Positions 26,581 through 35,155 of a stretch of 64,000 nt of DNA are shown in pieces. The position numbers and the translations under genes were made by a program. Location of the stretch: contig NZ_QNSE01000007.1 of NCBI RefSeq assembly GCF_003315485.1, forward strand, positions 62,001-126,000, read 5' to 3'. The first letter of the stretch is position 1. Every line of letters starts with the position of its first letter. The DNA is from Marinomonas rhizomae (GTDB taxonomy: Bacteria; Pseudomonadota; Gammaproteobacteria; Pseudomonadales; Marinomonadaceae). The notes beneath the pieces were generated by a model. The model did no database searches and was not told where the DNA came from. It saw nothing but the letters and a program-made list of their open reading frames with translations.

Positions 26581-27771
26581 TTAATTCCCTTGTGCTGCTG
26601 AAGCCTGTTCACTGTCGACAATCGCGCCGGTCTTTTCATCACGAACCATTGGAGAAGCAATGACTTCGCTGCCAGTACGGATTTTCAAAGAGCCTTCCAC
26701 CACCACTTTGTCGCCAGCGGTAATTCCGGATAACACCAACCATTGATTATCAATAGCACGTTCTACCGTCAAAATGCGTTTCTCAATGATGTTCTGATCG
26801 TTCACCACATACGCCAGCGGATTGCCTTTCACATCACGAGACACACCCTGCTGTGGCACTAACAAGGCTTGTGTGTGCGTTGCTTCATGAATCAAACCTC
26901 GAACAAACATACCAGGTAACAACAAATCGTCTGGGTTAGGAAATTCTGCACGTAACGTCACACTGCCAGTATTTTCATCCACACTGACTTCACGCGCCTT
27001 TAGCTGGCCTTCATATTCGTATTGAGTACCATCTTCAAGAATCAAAGAGACCTTATTGGAACCTTTTTCAACACCGTCTTGGGACAACAGCGTGCGTTGT
27101 TTTAATTGATCTAAACTGGTTTGCGCTAAATCAACGAAAATCGGATCCAAAGAGCGTATTGTGGTCATTACCGTTGACTGGCTACCTGTTACCAACGCCC
27201 CTACGGTAACCTGAGAAATACCGATGCGACCATCAATTGGCGCTCGCACTTTCGTATGACCTAAATTAATTTTGGCCGATTCCAATGCTGCTTCAGAACC
27301 TTTTTGCTTAGCTTTCGCTTCTAAAAAAGCCACCTGAGCGTCATCTAAATCTTGCTGAGAAACGTTATTTTGCTTACGCAACTCTTTGTAGCGGTTATAT
27401 TTAAGTTGCGCTGACTTTAAGCTGGCATTACTCGACTCTAAGTCTGCTTGCGCTTGTTTATAAGAGGAAACATAAGTGGAATCATCCAATTCATACAGGA
27501 CGTCACCAGTTTTGACGTCTTGTCCTTCTTCAAAGAAGCGCTTCTCCACGATGCCACCAACTTGAGGTCGAATCTCTGCAACCAGACTAGATGCGGTACG
27601 ACCTGGTAACTCGGCAATTAATTCCGTTGATTGTGGCTCGATAGTCACCACACCGACCGGAATTTTTTGAGCCGCTGGCGCTGCGGATTCAGACTTAGAA
27701 GCCTCTTCCTGACAACCAACAAGTACCAAAACAAGCAATAAACTTGAAGTATATTTAAATTTAGACAACAT
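26581..27771 (-). CDS. RND efflux periplasmic adaptor lipoprotein (AcrA-like)
   Basis: Membrane fusion protein linking the RND pump to an outer-membrane channel, 396 aa from the ATG at 27771. A lipobox LVGC (17-20) makes it a lipoprotein. The order is as expected: first lipoyl half (VRPQVGGIVEKRFFEEG-like), a coiled-coil hairpin (about 95-165), second lipoyl half (KVRAPIDGRIGISQV), beta-barrel, and a membrane-proximal domain ending in AAQGN. An ATG eight codons upstream is less likely. It is divergent from a TetR gene with a palindrome between them. Confidence 0.93.
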   Translation of the reverse strand: MLSKFKYTSSLLLVLVLVGCQEEASKSESAAPAAQKIPVGVVTIEPQSTELIAELPGRTASSLVAEIRPQVGGIVEKRFFEEGQDVKTGDVLYELDDSTYVSSYKQAQADLESSNASLKSAQLKYNRYKELRKQNNVSQQDLDDAQVAFLEAKAKQKGSEAALESAKINLGHTKVRAPIDGRIGISQVTVGALVTGSQSTVMTTIRSLDPIFVDLAQTSLDQLKQRTLLSQDGVEKGSNKVSLILEDGTQYEYEGQLKAREVSVDENTGSVTLRAEFPNPDDLLLPGMFVRGLIHEATHTQALLVPQQGVSRDVKGNPLAYVVNDQNIIEKRILTVERAIDNQWLVLSGITAGDKVVVEGSLKIRTGSEVIASPMVRDEKTGAIVDSEQASAAQGN

Positions 27772-27795
27772 TGAGGAGACTTCCTTTAGAAACAT

Positions 27796-27813
27796 TGAGA
27801 ATGATCATTCACA
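27796..27813. promoter_or_regulatory. Candidate TetR operator
   Basis: GAATGATCATTC (27799-27810) is a perfect 12-bp palindrome, extended by outer TG and CA pairs. It lies 25 bp upstream of the adaptor start and 55 bp upstream of the divergent TetR start, the usual place for a local repressor to control both. Confidence 0.65.
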
Positions 27814-27864
27814 AAACTATAATCTAAGCCATATCCCAAATACATGACCTAAACGTGCAAATAA

Positions 27865-28443
27865 ATGAGAAGTAGTAAACAGCCCTGTCTTAAAGACCAA
27901 CGTATACAATGCATTATTGATGCCACTGAACAGCATGTGCTCACCAAAGGCTTTCACAAAGCCAGTATGAGTGAGATCGCAAAATCGGCAGGATTAAGTG
28001 TTGGTCAAATCTATCGCTACTTTGCCCACAAAGACGACATCATTCGCGCATTGGTAGAACAGTCTACACAGAAAAAATTACAATTCATGTCATCATTTTT
28101 GAACAAAGAAAAATGGCTGGATCGACACTTTTTGGATGAGACAGAAGACACTCAGAAAATCCGTATCATGCACTCGGAAGTACAAGCTGAGGCAGCCAGA
28201 AACCCGGTTGTGTTCGACATTTGCCAAGACTCTCAAAACCGCCTTCAACAGCACGCGATTGAGATACTACAGACACGCCAACCTAACATGAGTGTAGACG
28301 AAGCAGCGTCTCGCATCGAAATGTTAGTCACCTTAACAGAAGGACTCATGGCGCGCTGGGAATTTCAGCAACGCCCTCTCAGCAAAGAAATGTATCAGAT
28401 GTACAGCCAAGTGATCGACACTATTTTACCGGATACAATTTAA
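27865..28443 (+). CDS. TetR-family regulator of the RND pump
   Basis: 192-residue regulator. The N-terminal HTH (about 12-62) reads IIDATEQHVLTKGFHKASM, then SEIAKSAGLSVGQIYRYFAHKDDI, a textbook TetR domain. The C-terminal helical domain, which would bind an inducer, is not recognisable further. Divergent orientation and the palindrome at 27799-27810 point to repression of the adaptor/pump operon. Its stop abuts the stop of the convergent EamA gene. A start at 27865 is favoured because it leaves the usual short leader before the HTH. Confidence 0.92.
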   Translation: MRSSKQPCLKDQRIQCIIDATEQHVLTKGFHKASMSEIAKSAGLSVGQIYRYFAHKDDIIRALVEQSTQKKLQFMSSFLNKEKWLDRHFLDETEDTQKIRIMHSEVQAEAARNPVVFDICQDSQNRLQQHAIEILQTRQPNMSVDEAASRIEMLVTLTEGLMARWEFQQRPLSKEMYQMYSQVIDTILPDTI

Positions 28444-29334
28444 TCAAAAAGATTTAACTGGTTTAAAAATAGTTCTAATCTGAGGCCAACGACTTACCAG
28501 CATAGCAATAAAAATCAATAGACAGCCAATCATTTGACCAGAAGCCATAGACTCGCTAAACCAAAAGACAGCAAAAATAGCCGTCCAGACGGGTTCTAAA
28601 TTCATAATCACCGCCGCATGACTTACAGGTGTCAGACTCATCCCATAAGTCTGCAACAAGAAACGCAAACTGGTTGCCACCAAAGTACTAAGCAAAAACC
28701 ATCCTGCCGCAGCCATACTCACACTGTGCGGAAGCGTCTCAGTTAACAGAGAAAGCAAAAGTAAAAAACACCCAGCCACACTTAATTGAATGGCCGTTAA
28801 TACAAGAGCATGCATACGCATGGAAAAGCGTGCTAATAAATTTAATTGAAATGCTGAGCCAAAAGCGGCACCTAAAAAATACAAATGAGCAAACTCAAAA
28901 TTCAACCCATTATTCAATGCTAAAAAGCCTAAACCAACCACCGCAATGGGCAACGCAACCCAAATACTCATTGGCGGCCTTGCACCAAACATAAAACGCG
29001 CAACCACAGGAACAAGCACAACACCAAGACTAGTAATAAAAGCGCCCACGCCTAAGTTTGAGCCTTGATCCAGTCCAGTTACCCAAAACATCATGGTGAC
29101 GCCCATCACCAAGCCAACCAGGCTAGCTTGTTTAACGCTTTGCCAATCTAAACCACGAAAATACTTTTGTCCCGCGAGAAACAATACAAAACCAGCGACA
29201 ATAAAACGCACGCCCATGAAAAAAAGAGGCGGAAAACCGGCCAAAGCCTCTTTTGAAAAAATCCAGCCAAATCCCGCTAAAATAGTCACCAGCACTAGTA
29301 TCAATTCAGCTTTTACATGAGTACCGTGTTTCAA
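28444..29334 (-). CDS. EamA-family (DMT superfamily) transporter
   Basis: 296-residue inner-membrane protein with ten predicted hydrophobic segments in two EamA repeats. LILVLVTILAGFGWIFSKEAL and then FFMGVRFIVAGFVLF open repeat one; VSHAAVIMNLEPVWTAIFAVFWFSE is the classic repeat-two segment. The family exports amino acids, nucleosides or other metabolites; the substrate is unknown. It stands alone, convergent to tetR and downstream of the nhaC terminator. Confidence 0.92.
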   Translation of the reverse strand: MKHGTHVKAELILVLVTILAGFGWIFSKEALAGFPPLFFMGVRFIVAGFVLFLAGQKYFRGLDWQSVKQASLVGLVMGVTMMFWVTGLDQGSNLGVGAFITSLGVVLVPVVARFMFGARPPMSIWVALPIAVVGLGFLALNNGLNFEFAHLYFLGAAFGSAFQLNLLARFSMRMHALVLTAIQLSVAGCFLLLLSLLTETLPHSVSMAAAGWFLLSTLVATSLRFLLQTYGMSLTPVSHAAVIMNLEPVWTAIFAVFWFSESMASGQMIGCLLIFIAMLVSRWPQIRTIFKPVKSF

Positions 29335-29402
29335 GAGTCTTCCTTACAGTAAAACGTACTTTGTTAAATTTAGAGTATTAAACAGACTAATGAGCATTAC
29401 GC

Positions 29403-29448
29403 AAAAAGCCCACACAACCAGTGTCCTTCACTCGCTGTGCGGGCTTTT
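29403..29448 (-). terminator. Terminator downstream of nhaC
   Basis: An interrupted stem AAAAGCCC-x-CACA / TGTG-x-GGGCTTTT with a long loop. On the minus strand the arm ends in a run of T, so it suits termination of the antiporter transcript. Confidence 0.6.
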
Positions 29449-29476
29449 CTATAAAATAGTTGTCCTAGGATAAAGC

Positions 29477-30790
29477 CTATTTAGCGCCTTTTGGCCAAGC
29501 AATAAAAATAGAGATTAAAGCTGCTACAGCCAATAACCAGCTGTATTGCACATAGCCAATTAGGTCTAGAGGTGACACTTTAGCTAACGAAGACGCTAAC
29601 AAGATTTGCGCACCATAAGGTAAAATGCCTTGTACGACACAGGAGAAAATATCCAACAAACTCGCACTTCGTTTCGGATCTACATTGTAGCGCTCGGCAA
29701 TATTTTTTGCGACAGAACCATTAATTAGAATAGACACAGTATTGTTAGCCGTGCACAAATTAGTTAACGCAACTGCGGCACTAATACTCAACTCACCCGC
29801 TCTTGTTGACCCGGCTTTAGCGCCTAAGGCTTTACTGATGCGCTCAATTGCACTGACGAGCCATTCTAAACCGCCCTGTGACTTCATTAGCGCTGCGAGA
29901 CCACCAATCAACAAGGAAAGAATCAAGATTTCCTGCATCCCAGTGTAACCAGCATAAATATCAGCGGACCAAGATGCCACCGAGTAATCAGCTTGCATAG
30001 TTAAACCAATTACACCAGCTAAAATAATGCCACTGAACAACACTAACATGACATTTACACCAGCAACAGCCAACCCTAACACCACAACATAGGGTAAAAC
30101 ACGAATCAGCTCGTAGTCTTGAATGTCGTTAATACTCGCATTGCTACTTTGGAAAAATAGCCAAACTAAAGTAACCAGAGCAGCAGGCAATGCGATTTTA
30201 AAGTTCATGCGGAACTTATCACGCATATCACAACCCTGCGTTCGCGTCGCCGCAATCGTAGTATCAGAAATAATCGATAAGTTATCACCAAACATAGCAC
30301 CGCCAATAACGGTACCAACGGTCAAAAGCAAAGATAAATCAGCCGCTTCAGCAACACCAATAGCTATTGGAGCAATAGCAGCAATCGTTCCCATTGACGT
30401 CCCCATGGAAGTCGCAACGAACGCGGTAATGACAAACAAGCCAGGTAGAAGAAGCGAAGGCGGAACCACGCTCAAGCCAAAGTTAACCGTTGCATCAACA
30501 CCACCAACACTTTTAGCCACACTAGCAAAAGCGCCTGCAAGAAGATAAATCAGCACCATGGTAATGATGGTGTTATCGCCAACGCCTTGAATAAAGGTTT
30601 CAATACGCTGATTAAAATGTCCTTTACCTAATAAGATAGCCAAGGCAATAGCAGGCAATATAGCAACAGGAGCAGAGATCTGATAGAAGGCAAAATCAAC
30701 ACCTTCTGACTGATACCAAAGGCCGCTGCCAACAAAAAGAACAAGGAAAAGTAACAGTGGCAACAATGCCAGAGGAGATTTAGAAGTCAT
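29477..30790 (-). CDS. NhaC-family Na+/H+ antiporter-like transporter
   Basis: 437-residue inner-membrane protein with about eleven hydrophobic segments. Family landmarks are TSMGTSMGTIAAIAPIAIGVAE, GGAMFGDNLSIISDTTIAATRTQGC (the GDN-S-ISDTT motif of NhaC) and the late SISAAVALTNLCTANNTVSI. The same family includes Na+/H+ antiporters and amino-acid carriers, so the substrate is open. It is monocistronic: a long upstream gap and a terminator on each side. I saw no amino-acid riboswitch in its leader. Confidence 0.85.
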   Translation of the reverse strand: MTSKSPLALLPLLLFLVLFVGSGLWYQSEGVDFAFYQISAPVAILPAIALAILLGKGHFNQRIETFIQGVGDNTIITMVLIYLLAGAFASVAKSVGGVDATVNFGLSVVPPSLLLPGLFVITAFVATSMGTSMGTIAAIAPIAIGVAEAADLSLLLTVGTVIGGAMFGDNLSIISDTTIAATRTQGCDMRDKFRMNFKIALPAALVTLVWLFFQSSNASINDIQDYELIRVLPYVVVLGLAVAGVNVMLVLFSGIILAGVIGLTMQADYSVASWSADIYAGYTGMQEILILSLLIGGLAALMKSQGGLEWLVSAIERISKALGAKAGSTRAGELSISAAVALTNLCTANNTVSILINGSVAKNIAERYNVDPKRSASLLDIFSCVVQGILPYGAQILLASSLAKVSPLDLIGYVQYSWLLAVAALISIFIAWPKGAK

Positions 30791-31099
30791 ATCGTCTGAG
30801 GATTCCAGATTGAGTTAACCCCGCAACTTGTGGTCTTAGGGTAGAAAGGCGCAAATAATAGTAAAAAGTAGCTCACGAGACCAATAATAATTAGTGATGT
30901 CGTTGTCACAAAACGTTATAACGAAAAACTCAGGTTTTAATTTTTTTTATACCAAATAGACATATATGATCTTTTGATAATAAAAAAGCCCAATTGTTTA
31001 AACTGCCACTGTCGAGCAACTTAAAATTGGGCTTTTCAATAACAGATAAAGGTAGTTTCTTTATCAAAACTGTCAGCGGACAAGAAGCCCTATAAAAAC
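30791..31099. other. Intergenic region between nhaC and the glucose dehydrogenase gene
   Basis: About 310 bp. It contains the terminator of the dehydrogenase gene (30982-31036) and, next to nhaC, an AT-rich leader/promoter region read on the minus strand. No ORF. I looked for a lysine riboswitch, known before some nhaC genes, and did not recognise one. Confidence 0.5.
30982..31036 (-). terminator. Terminator of the glucose dehydrogenase gene
   Basis: Arms AAAAGCCCAATT (30984-30995) and AATTGGGCTTTT (31025-31036) pair perfectly around a 29-base loop. The minus-strand product ends in a T run. Confidence 0.75.
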
Positions 31100-33439
31100 T
31101 TATTTTTTCAGTTTATAAGCCACTACATAATCGCCAATAGTTGTGCCAATGGAGCCATGTCCGCCAGCGACCTGAACGACCATTTGCTCACCCTTACTAT
31201 TTAAGTAAGTCATTGGCGTCGCTTGGCCACCGGCAGGCAATCGGCCTTTCCATAACTCTTCACCGGTAGATAAATCATAAGCTCGCAAATAGTTATCAAC
31301 TGATGCAGCCATGAAAACAACACCGCCATCCGTAATCACTGGACCACCAATACCAGGCATCCCCATTTCTATTGGCAACGCCAATGGTGTCATATCTTCA
31401 ATGGTACCGTTTTTATGTTTCCAGACAGTTTTACCTGTTTTTAGGTCCGCGCCTGCCACGTATCCCCATGGTGGTTGCTGACAAGGAACCCCCAAAGGCG
31501 AAAGGAAAGGCTTCAATTGCACCGCGTACTCAGCACCCTCGTTAGAATTAACGCCCTGCTCGCCTTTATTGGCGTTAGTCAAATCAGCCCCTTCTCGCGG
31601 CACCAAGGTTGACGTAAAGGCAAGGTACAAAGGCATACCAAACATTTGTTGACGTTTTGGATCGACAGCAATACTGCCCCAGTTGAATACCCCAAAATTA
31701 CCAGGGTAAATAAGAGAGCCTTGCTCTGATGGTGGAGTATATCGACCTTCATAACGTAATTGCTTAAATTGAATACGACACATTAGTTGGTCCAATGGTG
31801 TCGCCCCCCACATATCAGCTTCCGTTAACTTATCTGGCTTAAAGGATAAAGCCGAAGTAGGTTGAGTTTTCGAAGCGTAATCACCAGGAATCGTACCTTG
31901 TGGTGCTGGTTCCTCGGTAATAGGAAAAATAGGTTCGCCTGTTTTTCTATTCAATACGTACACATCACCTTGTTTGGTTGGCACAACCAAAGCTGGCTGC
32001 TTACCCGTTGGCGTATCTAGATCCAACAAAGCTGGTTGAGCAGGCGTATCCATATCCCATAGATCATGGTGAACAAACTGTTGCACCCAAGCAACCTGAC
32101 CGGTTTCGAGACTCAACGCCACAACCGAAGTCGCATATTTTTCTTCTGCAGGAGTACGATACATACCTAACTGATCCGGTGTGCGATTCCCCATTGGGAA
32201 ATAGGCCAAACCAAGATCTTCATCCGCACTAGCAACAGACCAGCTGTTTGGTGAACTTGTCGCATAAGTTTCATCAGGGCCAATCGGCGTTGTATCATCA
32301 GGATGGCCAGAGTCCCAGTTCCACTTCAACTCCCCCGTTTTCACATCATAAGCGCGAATTACGCCCGACGGTGAATTCACATCATAGTTATCATTCACTG
32401 ATCCCGAGACGATTACCACACCACCCGCAACCAGTGGCGGCGACGTAGAATAATAATAACCCGACTGCTTAAATGGCATATTGTGCATTAAGTCCAATTC
32501 GCCATTATTGGCAAAGTTAGCACAACGCGCGCCAGTCGTTGGATCCACTGCTACTAAACGCGCATCTGACGTTGGTAAAAACAACTGAGCATCGCACTGC
32601 ATGCTCGTTAAATTTTGAGCAGGTACAGATGATTTTTGAATAGGTGGGAGCTTTGCAGCATTTGAAGGTGGCAAATAAGACACACCTCGACAAGTTTGAT
32701 GCTGACGCTGGCTTTCTGCTGGTACTTTCGCATCATAAACCCACTGTTCTTCACCTGTGTCCGCATCTAACGCCACAATCCAGTTATGCGGTGTACAAAC
32801 GTAAAGAGCATTACCGAGTTTTAGAGGAGTCGCTTCGTAGGTAGTTTCACCTACATCTTTCGGACCTTTTTTGTCACCTGTTTGATACTGCCACGCGACT
32901 TGAAGCTCATCAGCATTATCTGGTGTGATTTGAGCCAATGGAGAAAATCGCTGACCTAAATTACTACCGCCGTATGCATCCCATTCACCCTGATCAACAT
33001 CACCTGTGTCGGCATCAGACATGGTGACTGAACGCGTCATTTGGCCTTCAACTGTTGTCGGTGATGTCATAAACAAAGGCGATATAGTGACCAATGCGGT
33101 TGCAAACCAAATTGGAAATAGTAAACGACCACCACCTCGACGTTTAAAATACGCTAATAAAATAAGTGGAATGGCGAGCACTAAAAACAGTCCCATTCGT
33201 GTTGCTAAAGGCCACCAACTTAAACCAGACTCCATAATCGACCAAATTAAAGTGCCAATAAGCAAGAGGGCGTAAATAAGGTTCGCTATTTTATTGCGCT
33301 TTTTTATCGACAAAGCAACAGCAATAAAAGCAACGCCAGCCACCACATAGTAAAGAGTGCCGCCCAGTGACATTAACCAGCCACCGCCTAACAGCAAGGC
33401 CAACCCAATGACCAAAAAAAGTACAGAGAGAATAATCAT
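31100..33439 (-). CDS. gcd: Membrane-bound PQQ-dependent glucose dehydrogenase
   Basis: Quinoprotein oxidising glucose and other aldoses in the periplasm and passing electrons to ubiquinone. From the ATG at 33439 it has 779 aa; a start ten codons earlier is possible. Residues 1-130 form about five membrane segments (GLALLLGGGWLMSLGG), and the rest is the PQQ beta-propeller. Recognised sites include QHQTCRGVSY (PQQ pocket), HHDLWDMDTPAQPALLD with the expected catalytic Asp, and C-terminal LPAGGQATPMTY. Length and layout match E. coli Gcd. Single-gene unit; no PQQ biosynthesis genes are in the window. Confidence 0.93.
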   Translation of the reverse strand: MIILSVLFLVIGLALLLGGGWLMSLGGTLYYVVAGVAFIAVALSIKKRNKIANLIYALLLIGTLIWSIMESGLSWWPLATRMGLFLVLAIPLILLAYFKRRGGGRLLFPIWFATALVTISPLFMTSPTTVEGQMTRSVTMSDADTGDVDQGEWDAYGGSNLGQRFSPLAQITPDNADELQVAWQYQTGDKKGPKDVGETTYEATPLKLGNALYVCTPHNWIVALDADTGEEQWVYDAKVPAESQRQHQTCRGVSYLPPSNAAKLPPIQKSSVPAQNLTSMQCDAQLFLPTSDARLVAVDPTTGARCANFANNGELDLMHNMPFKQSGYYYSTSPPLVAGGVVIVSGSVNDNYDVNSPSGVIRAYDVKTGELKWNWDSGHPDDTTPIGPDETYATSSPNSWSVASADEDLGLAYFPMGNRTPDQLGMYRTPAEEKYATSVVALSLETGQVAWVQQFVHHDLWDMDTPAQPALLDLDTPTGKQPALVVPTKQGDVYVLNRKTGEPIFPITEEPAPQGTIPGDYASKTQPTSALSFKPDKLTEADMWGATPLDQLMCRIQFKQLRYEGRYTPPSEQGSLIYPGNFGVFNWGSIAVDPKRQQMFGMPLYLAFTSTLVPREGADLTNANKGEQGVNSNEGAEYAVQLKPFLSPLGVPCQQPPWGYVAGADLKTGKTVWKHKNGTIEDMTPLALPIEMGMPGIGGPVITDGGVVFMAASVDNYLRAYDLSTGEELWKGRLPAGGQATPMTYLNSKGEQMVVQVAGGHGSIGTTIGDYVVAYKLKK

Positions 33440-33616
33440 ATGACACAATCCCTTCGTGTTTGAATTCATTCATTTAATGCAGGAAAAAAGCAGCAAGACG
33501 GCTGAAAAACAGTCGCCTCGCCACCTATTTACCATAGATGATTACAGCTCAAAGGAAAAGCACAGGGCATAAAATGACGAAATAGACTTTTTTCTTACAT
33601 ATTTATAAAGCAATAC

Positions 33617-34822
33617 TCAAAACAAGGAGCAACCCTTAGTCACATCATAGCCATATACAGCGTCTAACTTAGACTGGATTACATTGGGAACAAAGCGTCC
33701 TGCTGCTTGAAGCGCTTTTAATTTCATTTTACCAAGCCCTCCCCCATGCATATGATATAGCCCAGCATTTGCTTTCGACATTTGCTGAATTTTCGTCGCT
33801 CGAGGCTTACGAGATTGCTCGTATTTCAACAAAGCATCATCCAAAGCACAGCGAGACAAATACTTAGCTAAAACATAACCATCTTCAATTGCCATCGCGG
33901 CTCCTTGCGCCATAAAAGGCAACATAGGATGACAAGCGTCGCCCAACAAAACGGCTCGACCTTTAGACCACATTGGCAACTCTGCTCGTCCATTTAGCGC
34001 CCACAAGAAGGTACTACTCGCAGACTTTATCAACTCACTTACTTCAGGGTGCCAATCAGCAAAAGCCCGCTTTAATTCTTCAACATCACCTTCTTCACGC
34101 CATGACTCAGACAGCCAATCACTGCGTTCTTCCACTGCAACAAAGTTGACACAGTCTCCACCACGCAAGTAATAGCTCACAAAATGACGCCCCGGCCCAA
34201 CCCAAACACAAGCATCAGGCTTGATATCAATATTCAAATCACTTACTGGAATAACGCCACGCCATGCTACTTGTCCCATAAAAGTTGGACGCTCTTGCCC
34301 TAACATTTGCTCTCGTATTTTTGAGCGAATGCCGTCGGCACCAATCAGCAAGTCTGCACCAAACTCACGACCATCTTCGAGCAACAAATAGACTTGCTTG
34401 AGCTCAGTATTTTCGCGATAGCCAGCAGCTGTCGCGTTTAACACCATCTCAACACCGACTTGTGTACAAGCTTCAGCTAAAACCTGATGCAAATCAGCAC
34501 GATGCAAATGCCAGTAAGGCGCGCCATAACGTGCTTCAGCTTGCTTCCCTAAAGGCGATTTGAGGTAGTATTCGCCAGTTTTATAATCTCGAATGGCAGC
34601 ATATTGAGGGTTAAAAACAAATTGACTTAACTCAGACTCTAAACCTAGCTGTCGCAATACTTTTAAAGCATTAGGGCTTATTTGCAGGCCTGCGCCAACT
34701 TCACCAAGGCGCGCAGCTTGTTCACACACCACGACTTCAACACCTTGCTTAGCCAACGCTAGCGCAGCACACAAGCCGCCAATACCTGCACCAGCAATCA
34801 CAACACGATTCACCTGATCCAC
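33617..34822 (-). CDS. FAD-dependent aromatic-ring monooxygenase
   Basis: 401-residue class A flavoprotein monooxygenase. The FAD motif GAGIGG is at 11-16, followed by EVGAGLQISPNALKVLRQLG, the second FAD/NAD(P)H motif GADGIRSKIREQM, and the third, LGDACHPMLPFMAQGAAMAIEDG. This pattern is that of salicylate hydroxylase and 3-hydroxybenzoate 6-hydroxylase type enzymes acting on small aromatic acids. The exact substrate cannot be called. It stands alone, with no ring-cleavage genes adjacent. GAG is a few bases before the ATG. Confidence 0.88.
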   Translation of the reverse strand: MDQVNRVVIAGAGIGGLCAALALAKQGVEVVVCEQAARLGEVGAGLQISPNALKVLRQLGLESELSQFVFNPQYAAIRDYKTGEYYLKSPLGKQAEARYGAPYWHLHRADLHQVLAEACTQVGVEMVLNATAAGYRENTELKQVYLLLEDGREFGADLLIGADGIRSKIREQMLGQERPTFMGQVAWRGVIPVSDLNIDIKPDACVWVGPGRHFVSYYLRGGDCVNFVAVEERSDWLSESWREEGDVEELKRAFADWHPEVSELIKSASSTFLWALNGRAELPMWSKGRAVLLGDACHPMLPFMAQGAAMAIEDGYVLAKYLSRCALDDALLKYEQSRKPRATKIQQMSKANAGLYHMHGGGLGKMKLKALQAAGRFVPNVIQSKLDAVYGYDVTKGCSLF

Positions 34823-34955
34823 TCACTTGCCCTCTTCGTTAATGCTGCTTTTTGTAAGAATCAAAAACGCCATAGTAGCGAATTCTTGCCTAAATAAAAC
34901 CGATCTATATCACTTATGGTGAAACAAAAAATGTAGAAATACTTTTCAAATACTA

Positions 34956-34971
34956 TGGCTCGATCCTTGCT
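34956..34971 (+). promoter_or_regulatory. Sigma-54-like promoter of the ATP-grasp/amidoligase operon
   Basis: TGGCTCGATCCTTGCT has the GG-N10-GC spacing and differs from the TGGCAC-N5-TTGCW consensus at a single position (T for A in the -24 box). Predicted +1 is near 34982. No dedicated activator gene is adjacent; NtrC or another enhancer-binding protein would be needed. Confidence 0.72.
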
Positions 34972-34979
34972 ATATTTTT

Positions 34980-35003
34980 CCAGTAGTGCGAAAACATTAC
35001 TGG
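34980..35003 (+). other. 5'-terminal stem-loop of the ATP-grasp operon mRNA
   Basis: CCAGTAGTG (34980-34988) pairs with CATTACTGG (34995-35003), with one G-T pair, around loop CGAAAA. It sits at the predicted sigma-54 start site, as does the hairpin of the PhnD-like transcript. Confidence 0.45.
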
Positions 35004-35155
35004 CAGCTTAGTAAATCAAGGCAGTGATATCGCTAGGTTTAACCTTACAAAGCAAAGAAGTCTCCCCAATGTGGGGCGGATGCACAAAAAAAGCCCACAA
35101 ACGTGTGCAAGTTTAAGGCACCCACCTCCGGCTTGATAAAGAGAACGAGGTATAC

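Larger units (their letters stand above)
34823..35155. other. Regulatory intergenic region before the ATP-grasp operon
   Basis: About 330 bp. From left: promoter space for the divergent monooxygenase; a small inverted repeat TCAC-N5-GTGA at 34910-34922; a sigma-54-like promoter at 34956-34971; and a leader of about 170 nt. The leader holds a 9-bp stem-loop (34980-35003), a CCCCA/TGGGG hairpin (35064-35076), then purine-rich sequence with the GAGG ribosome-binding site. Confidence 0.6.

Noticed and set aside
30791-30960. Lysine riboswitch before nhaC
   Set aside because: Known upstream of some nhaC genes, so I looked for it, but the conserved opening and junction motifs were not recognisable.
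34910-34922. NtrC binding site TCAC-N5-GTGA before the ATP-grasp promoter
   Set aside because: Arm spacing is shorter than the NtrC consensus and the site is too close to the -24 box; kept only as an unassigned repeat.
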